Part shown: piece after piece, positions 27,728-36,031 of the stretch
How the letters are laid out: each line of letters begins with the position of its first letter
How positions within the stretch are numbered: position 1 is the first letter of the stretch
Source: Sulfitobacter sp. DFL-14
GTDB taxonomy: Bacteria; Pseudomonadota; Alphaproteobacteria; Rhodobacterales; Rhodobacteraceae
NCBI RefSeq assembly: GCF_003335585.1
Contig: NZ_QBFD01000007.1
Coordinates: 1 to 64,000 of the forward strand
Direction: 5' to 3'
DNA length: 64,000 nt
Notes under the pieces: model-generated
The model's database searches: none
The model's input: the letters and a program-made list of their open reading frames with translations, nothing else
Told to the model about the DNA's origin: nothing
Position numbers and translations under genes: made by a program

Positions 27728-28510
27728 TTATCTGAACTTCGGCTCGCGCTTCTCAAGAAAGGCGCGCAGGCCCTCTTTCGCCCCGTCCGACGTTTGCGAC
27801 ATGGCCGCCGCAAGGCTTTCGGTAAACAGGCCGTCGTGGCGCGACATATCGCTGATCCGAGAGATCGCCTGTATCATGAGGTAATTCGAAAACGGCGCGT
27901 TGTCTGCTATTTTCCGTGCAAGCTTGCGTGCCAGCGGCAGGGCTTCACCTGCGCCGACGCTGTAATGCGCAAGCCCCATCGCCAGGCCTTCCTCGGCGCC
28001 GTAGTTTCGGCCCGTCAGCATCATTTCACGCATCCGGTCGGCGCCGATGATGCGGCTCACGCGCACCGTGGCCCCGCCACCGACAAAGATACCGCGCCGC
28101 CCCTCGGGCAACTGGAACCGCACATCAGGCTCCGCGATGCGCACATGTGTCGAGGTGGCGATCTCAAGCCCGCCGCCGATCACCGCACCGGTCATGGCGG
28201 AGATGACGGGCAGGGGGCCGAATTCGATCAAATCGGCCACGCGATGCCAGTTGCGCGAATGGTAGACCCCCGCGACCGGGGCGCGCTGTTCATGTTCGGC
28301 CAGGTCCAGGCCGGAACAATAATGCCCGCCCGCGCCGGTCAGGATGACGGCATTCACACCTTCGGGCGGTTTGGAGAAGAAGGCATCAAGGTCCTCGATC
28401 AGCGCCTCGTTCATTGCGTTCCGCTTTTCAGGGCGGTCGAAAATGATCGTGGCAATGTCGCCGTCAATTTCCACACGGGTGGCTTTGCCGGTGCTCTGGC
28501 CATTCTCCAT
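27728..28510 (-). CDS. enoyl-CoA hydratase (crotonase family)
   Basis: The 260-residue crotonase has the oxyanion-hole segment TGAGGHYCSGLDL (about 58-70) and both catalytic glutamates of true hydratases at the expected 20-residue spacing: E116 in IGGGLE and E136 in LPEG. This argues for hydration of an enoyl-CoA rather than a hydrolase or isomerase role. With the feruloyl-CoA synthetase-like ligase it may hydrate a cinnamoyl-CoA. The known ferulate hydratase/lyase (Ech/HCHL) is only distantly similar. It is the first gene of the minus-strand operon, starting after GGAGGGGGAG. Confidence 0.85.
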   Translation of the reverse strand: MENGQSTGKATRVEIDGDIATIIFDRPEKRNAMNEALIEDLDAFFSKPPEGVNAVILTGAGGHYCSGLDLAEHEQRAPVAGVYHSRNWHRVADLIEFGPLPVISAMTGAVIGGGLEIATSTHVRIAEPDVRFQLPEGRRGIFVGGGATVRVSRIIGADRMREMMLTGRNYGAEEGLAMGLAHYSVGAGEALPLARKLARKIADNAPFSNYLMIQAISRISDMSRHDGLFTESLAAAMSQTSDGAKEGLRAFLEKREPKFR

Positions 28511-28612
28511 CGGATTCTCCCCCTCCTGGTCGGTCTGGATTTATGTTGTACAGCTTAACAGTTTTCTTGTATAGCGGTTTTTGACGTCAACGTTTTCGGG
28601 GAGGCAAACAGG
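28511..28612. promoter_or_regulatory. divergent promoter region with direct repeats and a palindrome
   Basis: The region drives the hydratase/TRAP/MFS operon leftward and the amidohydrolase/esterase/P450 operon rightward. It has direct repeats TTGTACAGC (28546-28554) and TTGTATAGC (28567-28575) 21 bp apart, and a perfect 10-bp palindrome TTGACGTCAA (28581-28590). A plus-strand pair TTGTAC / TATAGC with an 18-bp spacer is a possible promoter. The 8-mer AAACTGTT, here on the minus strand (28558-28565), also occurs in the marR promoter. Confidence 0.5.
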
Positions 28613-29500
28613 ATGGTCGATTTCAGCAAGGTGAAGGCGATTGATTTTCACACCCATGCAGAGGAACCCTGCTGCGACCACCGTGATGACGGGTACAATG
28701 AATTTCAAGCGGGCATGGCGGCCTACTTCAAGAATCCCGCCGGGGCCGAAGGCATGTTGCCCACAGTTCAGGACACCGCCAGCTATTACCGCGAACGCAA
28801 CATCGCGGCAGTGATCTTTCCGGTGGATGCAGAGCGCGAGACAGGGTTTCGCCGCTATTCGAACGAGGAAGTCGCGCAGATCTGCGCCGAGAATGACGAC
28901 ATCCTGATCCCCTTTGCCTCTGTCGATCCACACAAGGGCAAGGCTGGTGCGCGCGAGGTGCGCCGCCTGGTGCGTGAATTCGGCGTGCGCGGGTTCAAGT
29001 TTCACCCCACCATGCAGGGCTTTTTCCCCAATGACCGGGAAGCCTGCTACACCGTGCTGGAAGCCTGCGCCGAAGAGGGCGTGATCACCCTGTTCCACAC
29101 CGGGCAGACCGGTGTCGGCTCCGGCATGCGGGGCGGCATGGGGATGCGGTTGAAATACTCCAATCCGATGCACCTTGATGACGTGGCGGTGGATTTCCCC
29201 GACATGAAAATCATCCTGGCGCATCCGTCGTTCCCCTGGACCGAGGAAGGTCTGGCCGTGGCCCAGCACAAGCCCAACGTCTATTACGACATGTCCGGCT
29301 GGTCGCCGAAATATTTCCCCGAGACCTTCATCCGCTATGCCAATTCGATCCTGAAAAAGAAGATGCTCTTCGGATCGGACTGGCCCGCAATCACGCCCGA
29401 CCGCTGGCTGGCGGATTTCGAAGCGGCCCCCTTCAAGGACGAGGTGCGCCCGCTGATCCTGAAGGAAAACGCGCTGCGCCTGCTGGGAGAAACTGCCTGA
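28613..29500 (+). CDS. amidohydrolase 2-family metal enzyme (decarboxylase or hydrolase of an aromatic intermediate)
   Basis: The 295-residue TIM-barrel protein has the amidohydrolase-related metal motifs: H13-T-H15 after beta-1 (DFHTH), H131 (FKFHPT), H162 (LFHTGQT), H204 (LAHPSFPW) and D256 (FGSDWP). This COG2159-type group includes ACMSD, gamma-resorcylate decarboxylase, 5-carboxyvanillate decarboxylase and related lignin-pathway enzymes, so decarboxylation or ring-product hydrolysis of an aromatic intermediate is plausible. It starts after GGGGAGG and is the first gene of the plus-strand operon. The exact reaction cannot be assigned. Confidence 0.85.
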   Translation: MVDFSKVKAIDFHTHAEEPCCDHRDDGYNEFQAGMAAYFKNPAGAEGMLPTVQDTASYYRERNIAAVIFPVDAERETGFRRYSNEEVAQICAENDDILIPFASVDPHKGKAGAREVRRLVREFGVRGFKFHPTMQGFFPNDREACYTVLEACAEEGVITLFHTGQTGVGSGMRGGMGMRLKYSNPMHLDDVAVDFPDMKIILAHPSFPWTEEGLAVAQHKPNVYYDMSGWSPKYFPETFIRYANSILKKKMLFGSDWPAITPDRWLADFEAAPFKDEVRPLILKENALRLLGETA

Positions 29501-29547
29501 GGCGCAAGCGAAAGAATAAGACACACAATTCTGGGAGGAGACCTGTG

Positions 29548-31194
29548 ATGTTGAAGACAATCGGAACAACTGCATTGATGTGCAGCACGGCCACGCTGGC
29601 CATGGCACAGATGCAATGCGAAGGATTGACGCCCGAGGCGCTGGGCCTGAGTGGCGTCAGCTTTACCGAAGTGGCGGCAGTGCCTGCGGGCGATGACAAC
29701 CCCGCCGCCCAATGCCGCATCCGCGCCGTCACCGCCGAACGCAAAGGCACCGACGGGCGCGACTATGCGCTGCGGTTTGAACTGGCCCTGCCGGATGTCT
29801 GGAACGGCGATTATGTCCACCAGTTCAACGGCGGCAACGACGGCGAGGTCAAACCCGCCACCGGCGGCATGGGCGCGGGCACGGGCGAAGAGACACCTCT
29901 GGCGCGCGGTTTTGCCGTCGTCTCCTCGGACGCAGGCCATGATGGCAAGGCGGTGGCGGACGCGGGCCTTGCCGGTGGCGCGCGCTTTGGCTTCGATTTC
30001 GAGGCGCGGCAGATGTACGGCTACAAGGCTGTGGCGCTGCTGGACCCGCTGGCCCGCCAGACCGTCGAGGCCTATTACGACAATGAAATCGGCCACAGCT
30101 ATGGCGTTGGCTGCTCCAACGGCGGACGGCACGCGATGGTCGCTGCATCACGGATGCCGCAGAGCTTTGATGGCCTGCTGATCGGCGCGCCCGGCTTCAA
30201 CCTACCCAAGGCGGCGCTGCAACATGCGGTTGACGTGCAGGCGCTGACAGCGGTCACCGGCGATCTGGCCACGGCCTTCAGCGCCGCTGATCTGCAAACG
30301 GTTGCCGATGGCATTCTGCAAGCCTGCGATGCGCTGGACGGGATTGCGGACGGGCTGGTGATGGACACCGCCGCCTGTCAGGCCAGCTTTGACAGTGCCG
30401 CGCTGCAATGCGCGGAGGGTCAGAATTCCGCCTGCCTGTCGCCTGAACAGGTGACGGCGCTGAACACCATCCACGCAGGGACACCTGATGGCGGCACCCC
30501 GTTCTACAGCGATTTTCCCTGGGATGCGGGCATCGCGGGCGGCGGCTGGCGGTTTTGGAAACTGGAAAGCCCGATCCCGCCATGGGAGAAGAAACCTATC
30601 ATCGCGGTGATGGGCGCGGCCTCGCTGGCGCAGATCTTCACCACGCCCCCGACGGAAGTGGCAGGCGACCCCGCCGCGCTGGAACAATTCCTGAAGGATT
30701 TTGACCTCACCGCCCGCGCGGACGAGATCTTTGCCACCAGCGATGCCTTTCCTGAATCGGCAATGGAGGTGATGACCCCACCGGGATCGGACAACCCCGA
30801 ACTGGCGGCTTTCCGCGATGCAGGGGGCAAGATGATGGTGTTCCATGGCGTGTCTGATCCGGTGTTTTCCGTGAATGATACAGCAGATTGGTACGCCAAG
30901 CTGGATGCGAACAACGGCGGCAAGGCGGCTGAATTCGCCAGGTTCTACCCCGTGCCCGGCATGACCCATTGTTCGGGCGGCCCTGCGGTGGAAGGGTTTG
31001 ACATGTTCTCGGACCTGGTCGCATGGGTTGAGAACGGCACCGCGCCGCAGGCCGTGACCGCAACGGCACGGGCGTCGAACCGCGATCTGCCCGAGGCGAT
31101 GGCGGGCATCTCGCGCCCGCTGTGTCCGGCTCCACAGGTCGCCCGCTACACCGGCGGTGATGCGGGTATGGCGGAAAGCTTCACTTGCGAATAA
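29548..31194 (+). CDS. tannase/feruloyl esterase-family secreted hydrolase
   Basis: The 548-residue protein has a signal peptide (about 1-21, ending TLAMA) and the tannase-family catalytic set: nucleophile serine (about 191) in GVGCSNGGR, an aspartate in HGVSDPV (about 437) and a histidine in MTHCSGG (about 475). The cysteines next to the Ser and after the His are the family's disulfide-linked pair. It would release an aromatic acid from an ester in the periplasm or outside. The family also includes MHETase. The start is ATG 29548, seven bases after GGGAGGAG; a GTG three bases earlier is possible. It follows the amidohydrolase by 47 bp. Confidence 0.87.
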   Translation: MLKTIGTTALMCSTATLAMAQMQCEGLTPEALGLSGVSFTEVAAVPAGDDNPAAQCRIRAVTAERKGTDGRDYALRFELALPDVWNGDYVHQFNGGNDGEVKPATGGMGAGTGEETPLARGFAVVSSDAGHDGKAVADAGLAGGARFGFDFEARQMYGYKAVALLDPLARQTVEAYYDNEIGHSYGVGCSNGGRHAMVAASRMPQSFDGLLIGAPGFNLPKAALQHAVDVQALTAVTGDLATAFSAADLQTVADGILQACDALDGIADGLVMDTAACQASFDSAALQCAEGQNSACLSPEQVTALNTIHAGTPDGGTPFYSDFPWDAGIAGGGWRFWKLESPIPPWEKKPIIAVMGAASLAQIFTTPPTEVAGDPAALEQFLKDFDLTARADEIFATSDAFPESAMEVMTPPGSDNPELAAFRDAGGKMMVFHGVSDPVFSVNDTADWYAKLDANNGGKAAEFARFYPVPGMTHCSGGPAVEGFDMFSDLVAWVENGTAPQAVTATARASNRDLPEAMAGISRPLCPAPQVARYTGGDAGMAESFTCE

Positions 31195-31256
31195 CATGAT
31201 TGTCACGGCGCGGGGGCTCCGGCCACCGCGCTATTTCAGCCTGAGAAAGGTTCATG

Positions 31257-32435
31257 ATGCCCACGCTTGCCCCATTGGACGAAAACATCACGCTGGCGGA
31301 GCTTGATCGCGACCCGTACCCGATCTACCGGCGCCTGCGCGCCGAGGCACCGGTGCTGCGGGTGAAATCCGCCGGACGCACCCTGCTGACCAAGGCGGAA
31401 GACACCAAATACGTCAAGGACAACCCGGAGATCTTCAGCTCGGACGATCCAAACACGCCGATGAAGCGTGCCTTCTGGGCCCATACGCTGATGCGCAAGG
31501 ATGGCGAGGATCACAAGCGCGAGCGGATGGCGATGGCCCCGGCCTTTGCCCCCAAGGTGATCAAGAACGACTGGATGCCGCAATATGTGAAGATCGCCGA
31601 GGAATATGTGTCGCGCCTGCCGCGCGGCGAGATTGTCGATATCTTTGCGGTCCTGTCGGGTGCCTATGCGGCGCGGGGCTTGGCGATCCTGCTGGGGATG
31701 CCCGAAGCCTCGGATGAGGACATGATGGAATGGTCGCAGGCGCTGATCGAGGGGGCAGGCAATTTCGGCTGGGCCGATGCGCCCTTTGAACGGGCCGACC
31801 GTGCCAATACACTGATCCATGCGCTGCTGGACAGCATCCAGGACCGGCACCGCGCCGAGCCGGACAATTCGGCGTTTTCCGTGATGCTGAACGCCGATGA
31901 TCCGATCGAGGAAAAGCAGATCTATGCCAATATCAAGATCGCCATCGGCGGCGGCATCAACGAGCCGCGCGATGCGCTCAATACCATCCTTTATGGCCTC
32001 TTGACCCACCCGGACCAACTGGCCGAAGTCCGCAGGAATGATCACTGGGAACAGGCCTTCGAAGAAGGCGTGCGCTGGGTCGCGCCGATCCAGGTGTCGT
32101 CGCGGCTGGTCACGCAGGATACCGAATTGCGCGGCTACATGATCCCCAAGGGGGATACGGTGATGACCATCCAGGCCAGCGCCAACCGGGATGAGGACAT
32201 CTATCAAGACGGCGAAACCTATAACGTCTACCGCGACAAGGCCCCGCATCAGGCCTTTGGCAACGGGCCGCATTTCTGCCAGGGCACCCATGTGGCACGC
32301 CGGGCAGTGGGGCAGATCATGCTGCCGATGCTGTTTGACCGCTTCCCGAAGATGAGCATTCCCGACACGGATGCTGTCATCTGGAAAGGCTTCGGCTTTC
32401 GCGGCCCGATCCAGATGCCGGTCCTGCTGCAGTAA
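31257..32435 (+). CDS. cytochrome P450 with unusual I-helix
   Basis: The 392-residue soluble bacterial P450 has the heme loop FGNGPHFCQGTHVARR (Cys about 341) and a K-helix E-x-x-R within FEEGVRW. The I-helix reads IAIGGGINEPRD: the usual acid-threonine pair is replaced by Ile-Asn, as far as alignment by eye allows. An Asn in place of Thr is known from CYP176A1 (P450cin). It would hydroxylate or O-demethylate a small, perhaps methoxylated, aromatic. No ferredoxin or reductase gene is nearby, so electrons must come from elsewhere. The start is taken at the second of two adjacent ATGs, six bases after GAGAAAGG. Confidence 0.9.
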   Translation: MPTLAPLDENITLAELDRDPYPIYRRLRAEAPVLRVKSAGRTLLTKAEDTKYVKDNPEIFSSDDPNTPMKRAFWAHTLMRKDGEDHKRERMAMAPAFAPKVIKNDWMPQYVKIAEEYVSRLPRGEIVDIFAVLSGAYAARGLAILLGMPEASDEDMMEWSQALIEGAGNFGWADAPFERADRANTLIHALLDSIQDRHRAEPDNSAFSVMLNADDPIEEKQIYANIKIAIGGGINEPRDALNTILYGLLTHPDQLAEVRRNDHWEQAFEEGVRWVAPIQVSSRLVTQDTELRGYMIPKGDTVMTIQASANRDEDIYQDGETYNVYRDKAPHQAFGNGPHFCQGTHVARRAVGQIMLPMLFDRFPKMSIPDTDAVIWKGFGFRGPIQMPVLLQ

Positions 32436-32525
32436 CGGCAAAGCCTTTATGCATCCCCCTTTCCGGTCCCGGCATGCTGAACCGGCAGGTCGCGGATTCA
32501 GGCGCCGCTTATTCGCAAAGAAAGG

Positions 32526-32554
32526 TTGATACTTTCCGCGCGGAAAGTCATGGT
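32526..32554 (+). promoter_or_regulatory. lacI promoter with a perfect 18-bp operator in its spacer
   Basis: The perfect palindrome ACTTTCCGCGCGGAAAGT (32531-32548) lies between TTGATA (32526-32531) and a weak -10 CATGGT (32549-32554), spacing 17 bp. A central CG and this dyad length are typical for LacI-family operators. It lies 35 bp before the lacI gene, suggesting autoregulation. Confidence 0.65.
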
Positions 32555-32583
32555 TGCGGGTGTAAAAATACTGCGAGGGCCAC

Positions 32584-33609
32584 ATGTCATCGAAGACAAT
32601 CAGGAACATGGAGGAATTTGCCGCCGTCAGCGGCATTTCCCGGCCTACCGTTTCAAAATACTTTCACGATCCCGAAAGCGTCCGGGTCTCGACCCGCGCG
32701 AAGATAGAGGCGGCGATCGAGAAATACGATTACCGCCCGAACCTTTACGCGATGAACCAGAACCGCAAGCTGACCAAGAATGTCGGCATTGTGGTGCCGC
32801 TGCTGACGGACCCCTATTTTGCGGAAATCGCCCGCAAGCTGGAACGCCATTGCATCGAGGCGGGCTATCACCCCACGCTGTTCAGTTCACACGGCGATCC
32901 CGCGCATGAGACGGATGTGCTGAATTCCCTGCGCGCGATCCGGCCCGCCGGTGTGCTGCTGGCCCCTCTGGGCCGTGCTTCCGATCACGGGGCGCTGGAA
33001 CGGTTCTGCGCGGATGTGCCGACCCTGCTGTTTGACAGCAACGTGGGCGAGCTGGGCCTTGCCTTTGTCGGTTCGGACAACATCCAGTTCACCGCCCATA
33101 TCACCGATTACCTCTGCCGCACGGGCGAGCCGCCGTGCTTTTTCGAGATGAAGCGCCCGACCAACCCCAACGCCCACCGCCGCCGCCAAAGCTATCTCGA
33201 CGCGATGCAGGAATTCGGCCTTGAGCCACATGTCATCTCTGTCGAAGGCGATGGCTGGGATTTCGAGGAAATCGGGCGTCTGGGGGGGCATACCGCCTTT
33301 TCCGAAGGGCTTTTTCCGACCAATACGATCCTGTGCAGCAATGACCGGCTGGCCATTGGGCTGCTGACGGCCTGCTATGAAAAGGGCGTTGCCGTGGGGC
33401 GGGGGCCGGATTGCACCGTGCGCGTGGCGGGGCAGGATGGCCATCCGCATTCGCGCTATACCTGTCCGCCTCTCACCACCATTTCCCATGCCTATGACGC
33501 TGTTTCCAAAGCAGCTTCCGATGCCTTGTTCGCGGCGATCAACGGCCAGGTGACGCCCTGGAGCAGCACGCGGCTGGAGGGCAGGCTGATCCTGAGAGAC
33601 TCCGCGTGA
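32584..33609 (+). CDS. LacI-family transcriptional regulator of the polyol operon
   Basis: The 341-residue protein has an N-terminal LacI helix-turn-helix (MEEFAAVSGISRPTVSKYFHDPESVRVSTRAKIEAAIEKYDYRPN, about 9-53) and a periplasmic-binding-protein-like sensor domain (NVGIVVPLLTDPYFAEIARKLE onward, with PAGVLLAPLG and TNTILCSNDRLAIGLL). It lies directly upstream of and parallel to smoEFGK-smoS-mtlK, so it probably represses that operon until a sugar alcohol binds. A perfect dyad in its own promoter and a similar, imperfect one upstream of smoE support this. Confidence 0.9.
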   Translation: MSSKTIRNMEEFAAVSGISRPTVSKYFHDPESVRVSTRAKIEAAIEKYDYRPNLYAMNQNRKLTKNVGIVVPLLTDPYFAEIARKLERHCIEAGYHPTLFSSHGDPAHETDVLNSLRAIRPAGVLLAPLGRASDHGALERFCADVPTLLFDSNVGELGLAFVGSDNIQFTAHITDYLCRTGEPPCFFEMKRPTNPNAHRRRQSYLDAMQEFGLEPHVISVEGDGWDFEEIGRLGGHTAFSEGLFPTNTILCSNDRLAIGLLTACYEKGVAVGRGPDCTVRVAGQDGHPHSRYTCPPLTTISHAYDAVSKAASDALFAAINGQVTPWSSTRLEGRLILRDSA

Positions 33610-33620
33610 TGCGCAAATAG

Positions 33621-33647
33621 TTTACGCGCGATAAATTTTAGTTGACG
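33621..33647 (+). promoter_or_regulatory. candidate LacI operator and -35 element upstream of smoE
   Basis: TTTACGCGCGATAAA (33621-33635) resembles the core of the lacI palindrome (TTT-n-CGCGCG-n-AAA) with one extra base in the right arm. It lies just ahead of a -35-like TTGACG (33642-33647). The -10 is not clear. The binding claim rests on this partial similarity alone. Confidence 0.35.
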
Positions 33648-33704
33648 CCGCGTACATCTCTACCTTAGGCTCCGAACAGAACGTCCAACCAGGGAGGATA
33701 ACGG

Positions 33705-35021
33705 ATGTCTTTGAAGAGCACGCTTGGTGCTGCAACCGCGCTTGGGCTGATCGCAGCCAGCAGCGCATATGCAGACAGCCACAGCCCATCCATCACCATC
33801 GCCACCGTCAACAACGGCGACATGATCCGGATGCAGGGCTATACCGATACATTTACCGAAGCGACCGGCATCGCCGTGGAATGGGTCACGCTGGAGGAAA
33901 ACGTCCTGCGTCAGCGCGTGACCACGGATATCACCACCAAGGGTGGCCAGTTCGACATCATGACCATCGGCATGTACGAAACCCCGATCTGGGGCGCGCA
34001 GGGCTGGCTGGTGCCGCTGGACGATCTTTCTGCCGAATATGACGCCGGTGACATCCTGCCCGCAATGGCGGGCGGTCTGTCCCATGACGGCACGCTTTAT
34101 GCCGCACCTTTCTACGGCGAAAGCTCCATGATCATGTACCGTACGGACCTGATGGAAAAGGCCGGGCTGGAAATGCCCGAAGCCCCGACCTGGGACTTTA
34201 TCGCCGAAGCCGCCGCCGCGATGACCGATCGCGACAATGAAATCAACGGCATCTGCCTGCGCGGCAAGGCCGGCTGGGGCGAAGGTGGCGCTTTGATCAC
34301 CGCGATGGCGAACTCCTTTGGCGCGCGCTGGTTCGACGAGGACTGGAACGCCCAGTTCGACACCGAGGCCTGGGCCAACACCGTGAACTTCTACAAGAAC
34401 ATGATGGATGCCTCCGGCCCCGCCGGTTATGCGACCAATGGTTTCAACGAAAACCTCTCGCTGTTCCAGCAGGGCAAATGCGGCATGTGGATCGACGCGA
34501 CGGTTGCGGCCTCCTTCGTCACCAACGCCAATGATTCCACCGTTGCCGACAGCGTCGGTTTTGCGCTGGCACCCGATAACGGCCTGGGCAAGCGGGCCAA
34601 CTGGCTCTGGGCCTGGGCCCTGGCGATCCCTGCAGGCACCCAGCAGGAAGCCGAAGCCAAGCAGTTCATCGAATGGGCAACCTCCAAGAGCTACATCGAA
34701 CTGGTGGCCGAGAAAGAAGGCTGGGCCAATGTGCCCCCGGGCGCGCGCAAATCGCTTTACGAGAACCCCGAGTACCAGAAGGTGCCCTTCGCGCAGATGA
34801 CGCTGGACAGCATCCTGTCGGCTGACCCGGAAAACCCGACCGTCGATCCGGTGCCCTACGTCGGTGTCCAGTTCGCCGCGATCCCCGAGTTTGCCGGTAT
34901 CGCGACCGAGGTGAGCCAGGAGTTCTCTGCCGCCTATGCCGGTCAGCAATCCGTCGAGGATGCCCTGGCCAAGGCACAGGACATCACCAACGAAGCGATG
35001 GAAGCTGCCGGTTACCGGTAA
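33705..35021 (+). CDS. smoE: sorbitol/mannitol ABC transporter, periplasmic binding protein
   Basis: The 438-residue protein has a signal peptide (1-23, ending SSAYA) and a family-1 extracellular solute-binding fold: NNGDMIRMQGYTDTFTEATGIAVEWVTL at the start, then GQFDIMTIGMYETPIWGAQGWLVPLDDL. It matches the polyol-binding SmoE group of Rhodobacter. It captures sorbitol or mannitol for SmoFGK. It starts after AGGGAGGA and is followed by a stable hairpin before the permease genes, which usually keeps binding-protein mRNA in excess. Confidence 0.9.
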   Translation: MSLKSTLGAATALGLIAASSAYADSHSPSITIATVNNGDMIRMQGYTDTFTEATGIAVEWVTLEENVLRQRVTTDITTKGGQFDIMTIGMYETPIWGAQGWLVPLDDLSAEYDAGDILPAMAGGLSHDGTLYAAPFYGESSMIMYRTDLMEKAGLEMPEAPTWDFIAEAAAAMTDRDNEINGICLRGKAGWGEGGALITAMANSFGARWFDEDWNAQFDTEAWANTVNFYKNMMDASGPAGYATNGFNENLSLFQQGKCGMWIDATVAASFVTNANDSTVADSVGFALAPDNGLGKRANWLWAWALAIPAGTQQEAEAKQFIEWATSKSYIELVAEKEGWANVPPGARKSLYENPEYQKVPFAQMTLDSILSADPENPTVDPVPYVGVQFAAIPEFAGIATEVSQEFSAAYAGQQSVEDALAKAQDITNEAMEAAGYR

Positions 35022-35036
35022 GCCACCGACCTGATC

Positions 35037-35066
35037 CCATGGGGCGGCGCACCGCCCGCCCCATGG
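35037..35066 (+). other. hairpin between smoE and smoF
   Basis: An 11-bp perfect stem CCATGGGGCGG / CCGCCCCATGG with an 8-base loop lies 16 bp after the smoE stop. Only TCTTT follows, so it is at best a leaky terminator and more likely a stabilising 3' structure for the binding-protein message. Confidence 0.7.
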
Positions 35067-35149
35067 TCTTTGATCACTGCCGATATTTCACCAACGTCCT
35101 GTCACCGGACGCCTGAGCCGGCGTTCCGTCAAATAAGGAGACGTATCCC

Positions 35150-36016
35150 ATGGCGACCAAGGCTTCCCGATCCGCCGCCAGACTGATGATGGCCCCCGCC
35201 GTGATCCTGCTTTTGGGCTGGATGCTGGTGCCTCTCACGATGACGCTGTGGTTCTCGTTCCGAACCTATTTGCCGCTGCGCGGCGGTGACCAGGGCTGGA
35301 CCGGTTTCGACAACTACGTCCGCTTTGTCACCTCCAGTTCCTTCTGGCCCGCCGTTTCGACCACCCTGATCATCGTCACCGGCGTTCTTGCCATTACCAT
35401 CGCTCTTGGTGTCCTGTTGGCGATCCTGCTGGATCAGCCGATGTGGGGGCAGGGGGTTGTGCGCATCCTGGTGATTGCACCCTTCTTTGTCATGCCCACC
35501 GTCTCGGCGCTGGTGTGGAAGAACATCTTCATGGATCCGACCAACGGGCTTTTCGCCCATCTGTGGCGGTTCTTCGGGGCGGACCCGGTCAGCTGGCTGT
35601 CGAATGCCGCGACCCCGTCCATCATCCTGATCGTCAGCTGGCAATGGCTGCCCTTCGCGACCCTGATCCTGCTGACCGCGATCCAGTCGCTGGACAGCGA
35701 ACAGCTTGAGGCCGCCGAAATGGACGGCGCATCGCCCCTGGCACGGTTTTTCTACATCACCCTGCCGCATCTTTCCCGCGCCATCACCATCGTGCTGCTG
35801 ATCCAGACGATCTTTCTTCTGGCCATCTTTGCCGAGATTTTCGTCACCACCGGCGGCGCCTTCGGCACCCGGACGCTGTCCTACCTGATCTTCCAGCGCG
35901 TGCTGGAAAGCCAGAACATCGGTCTGGGCTCTGCGGGCGGTGTCTATGCCATCATCCTTGCCAATATCGTTGCCATCTTCCTGATGCGCATCGTCGGCAA
36001 GAACCTTGATACCTGA
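35150..36016 (+). CDS. smoF: sorbitol/mannitol ABC transporter, inner-membrane permease
   Basis: The 288-residue MalF-type permease has six transmembrane helices and the cytoplasmic EAA loop EAAEMDGASPLARFFYITLPHL (about 186-207), which contacts the ATPase. The sequence matches the SmoF/MtlF group, and position after smoE and before smoG is that of the known polyol operon. The start follows AAGGAGAC. Confidence 0.9.
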   Translation: MATKASRSAARLMMAPAVILLLGWMLVPLTMTLWFSFRTYLPLRGGDQGWTGFDNYVRFVTSSSFWPAVSTTLIIVTGVLAITIALGVLLAILLDQPMWGQGVVRILVIAPFFVMPTVSALVWKNIFMDPTNGLFAHLWRFFGADPVSWLSNAATPSIILIVSWQWLPFATLILLTAIQSLDSEQLEAAEMDGASPLARFFYITLPHLSRAITIVLLIQTIFLLAIFAEIFVTTGGAFGTRTLSYLIFQRVLESQNIGLGSAGGVYAIILANIVAIFLMRIVGKNLDT

Positions 36017-36031
36017 GGGAGGAAGAGACGA

